Assembly: GCF_015706575.1 (NCBI RefSeq)
Contig: NW_024037062.1
Location: 554,811-618,810 of the forward strand
From: Patiria miniata
Lineage: Eukaryota > Echinodermata > Asteroidea > Valvatida > Asterinidae
DNA: 64,000 nt
Direction of reading: 5' to 3'
Shown: piece after piece, positions 61,665-64,000 of the stretch
Position numbering within the stretch: the first letter of the stretch is position 1
Layout of the letters: each line of letters begins with the position of its first letter
Made by a program: the position numbers and the translations under genes
The notes under the pieces: generated by a model
The model's input: only the letters and a program-made list of their open reading frames with translations
Databases searched by the model: none
Told to the model about the DNA's origin: nothing

Positions 61665-62210
61665 AATGTGAATAACTTTTGTATTGCTGGAAAAATAGCG
61701 ATATGGAAAAGAATTTATTTTTAGGGATGAAACATGAAAATAGCACGGCAACGTAACTTTAACGTCCTGTTTTACATGTACATGTAATTTGTTCGCATCC
61801 GTGCTCCATATATAATACAAAAGTCCACATATTTCCATGTACTACATGAACTCTCTGTTATCATTTCCTTGTGTACTTAATCCCTATTTAAGGGTTTTAA
61901 ATGCTTACAATAGGCCTACCTGTTTTGTTTACGTACCCTGGCCCGCAATGATGCATGCTGAATCCATTGCAGATATTTCCTGGTTTATGAAATGACAGTC
62001 GATCTGTCGACCTCTTTTATTCCAGTGACCTCTGTCCCACATATATCCAGATCTCTCATTGTCAATCTGGGCCACACAAATATTTCAAAAGGATTAGCAT
62101 CAAAATACATATCTTTGTGATTTTGTTGGAACAGAAAATGAAACCTGCTACCTACGGTAAAAGGGTGGGGGAGGGATTTCTTAGCTGTACAGTAACTGCA
62201 TGTACATGTG

Positions 62211-62437
62211 GGCAATTCCACGGTTACTCACGTTACATTTTTGATGTACTTTTGAGTTTCCTTGGGCTGTAATTACCTTACTGAAAAGGTTTAATAACTG
62301 TTATCCCCATGGTAGATAGAGTAGACCTAGACCTACCTAAGCACCATAGATGACATCCAGAAAAATGTGTTATGTATGATAAACGAGACGCACAAAATCG
62401 GTTACTCACGTTACATTTTCGTAACCGTGGAATTGCC
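62211..62437. mobile_element. Miniature element with GGCAATTCCACGGTTAC ends
   Basis: GGCAATTCCACGGTTACTCA at the left, GTAACCGTGGAATTGCC at the right; GTTACTCACGTTACATTTT occurs at both ends. Confidence 0.75.
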
Positions 62438-62799
62438 AATATCTATTTCTATGTATCTTTTTAAGTTAACCCTAACAGAACTCAACCCATCAAACTCCAA
62501 CAGCATGTTTTGTTGGAATCTGTCAGGATGGGTACAGTACCCCTAAACTGACAGTCTTTTACATTGGGTTGGCACATCTCAAGAATCAAAGTCAGAAATA
62601 TGTGTGTGCAGTTTCCCATATGGTGTTGGAATTTGTAAGGATGGGTATGGTTCCTAGTAAATCATGCTAGGGAGTCAGGGTTTTAATGTAGTTTAGATTA
62701 TCAGAGAATGAAATTATATTTTGAGTGTTGAAATTTAATTTACATATTGTATCATCAAAGCAGATTGTTATTCATAGAAAAACACCATTTTCACTGAAT

Positions 62800-63319
62800 T
62801 TAAAGGGAATATACAACATTTGCAAACATCGAAAAGCAAAACTACCATTTTTTTTACGAAATACTTGCTAGGATGTTGGTAAATGACAGTCTAAAGCATC
62901 CTGTAAAATTATGGCACCAAGTGTGAAGTCATTTTCAAGAAAAGTGGTATTTTGTATAAATTTCCAACGGTGGTCGGCTGACCACCATTGGAAAAACCTA
63001 ACTATTTTTCAACTACTGCTCCAAATTTACCAATTTTTTCAGTCCAAATTATTGGTTACATGTTCATGAACGGGTGCAGCTAGTTAGACTGGTTCCATTA
63101 TCTTACAATTTTCCGGCATCTATAAATGATCCATTTTATCTTTAGTGGAGTCAGGGAACCAGTCTACTTGAAATTTTTGTTTTTCTTTGTTTTTCCAGTA
63201 TTTTCGAACACAAAACTTCAATCATGTCAGTTAAACAATATTTGATCTATTATACTAACCTCTCAAATAGTTCATTTCTGAAAATTACAGCAAAAGCCAA
63301 TGATGTACATTCCCTTTAA
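62800..63319 (-). mobile_element. TTAA-flanked repeat family, full-length copy
   Basis: TTAAAGGGAATATACAACAT to GATGTACATTCCCTTTAA, with CGGTGGTCGGCTGACCACC at the centre. Confidence 0.82.
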
Positions 63320-63776
63320 TTTGAAACATGTCAGTAGTCGGGTCTTGTTGCATATAGCTAGATAATTTTCCGCTTTGTTTCCTGCTTGCATCTCACAGCT
63401 GATATATTTGTGAGTACAGGAAAAGGAAATCTAACCTGTTGACTTTACATTCACATAACGGTACAATGCATGAGCATGTACAGACATGCTACAATAGGTG
63501 TACAAAATTTAACAATATGTGAATGCACTTTTAATTTGTTTTTATTGAAGTTTTCAGCAGGGTTGTTTGATTTAAATGTTGAAGATGACAAACAATTTTT
63601 TCGGATACTGAACTCTTACAAAGAAAAAAAATATATTTTAAAACAACTCGAATAAAATCTGATTTTGTTTCGTTTTTATTGAAAAATGAAAATATCTGGA
63701 TTTTTAACAACCGTGGTTTACAGTATTTCTTTATGATTATATTTTGTAAAGCTGATATTTTACTCTTTGGCTACAC

Positions 63777-64000
63777 GATCATTTGCAAACATGAAACAAA
63801 CAAAGCTACCAAATTGTTATGAAATTCCTTACTGGACTGTTACTGAATGACGGTCTTAAGCATCCTGTAAAATCATGGCACCCGGTGTGCTGACATTCTT
63901 AAGAAAAGTGCAATTTTTATATCAATTTCCAGCAAAGGTTGGCTGACCATCATTAAAAAAACTTGCTTTTTTAGTTAGTTCAATTTGTTTGCAATCGGTT
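63777..64000 (-). mobile_element. TTAA-flanked repeat family, copy running off the window
   Basis: CATTTGCAAACATGAAACAA, then TGGACTGTTACTGAATGAC and CCGGTGTGCTGACATTC, in the family order. The 5' end is degraded and the 3' end is outside. Confidence 0.7.

Overview
The window looks like nuclear DNA of a marine invertebrate, most likely a deuterostome and perhaps an echinoderm. Exons are short with GT/AG introns, TACATGTA and ACCGGTA words are very frequent, and transposon debris is dense (miniature and fold-back DNA elements, tRNA-like SINEs, LINE 3' ends). The gene content is metazoan: a HERC3/HERC4-type RCC1 protein and an SH2D4-type protein. The species call is an inference; nothing in the window fixes it.

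Region 1 (about 0-28 kb, + strand) holds four tandem, apparently single-exon paralogues (A 5556-6464, B 11347-12135, C 16203-17189, D 24636-25673). Each encodes a signal peptide, two cysteine-rich Ig-like domains and a Thr/Pro-rich stalk, followed in A, C and D by a transmembrane helix and a cytoplasmic tail. I do not recognise the family. The four copies share the ectodomain but differ at the membrane end. A has a dibasic furin-like site and a 4-residue tail. B has lost stalk cysteines and, by an apparent 1-nt deletion, its membrane anchor. C is canonical. D has a longer tail that appears to read into the former 3' UTR. This is the best candidate here for an undescribed system, perhaps surface/secreted recognition receptors. 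The flanks show repeated segmental duplication and possible gene conversion.

Region 2 (29-42.7 kb, - strand) is a nine-exon gene fragment with perfectly matching splice phases (593 codons) encoding the start codon, seven RCC1 blades and the start of the linker of a HERC3/HERC4-like ubiquitin ligase. The HECT domain is not visible in the window. Its introns carry a pogo/mariner-type miniature element, an inverted SINE pair, a partial exon duplication, a mariner-type fold-back element and a nested transposon.

Region 3 (43-55 kb) has no convincing gene and is packed with fold-back and TTAA-flanked elements.

Region 4 (55.4-64 kb, + strand) holds the first four coding exons (335 codons plus one base) of an SH2D4A/B-like adaptor. 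It has the conserved N-terminal motif, the WVWVMG block and a very long charged helix; the SH2 domain lies beyond the right edge.
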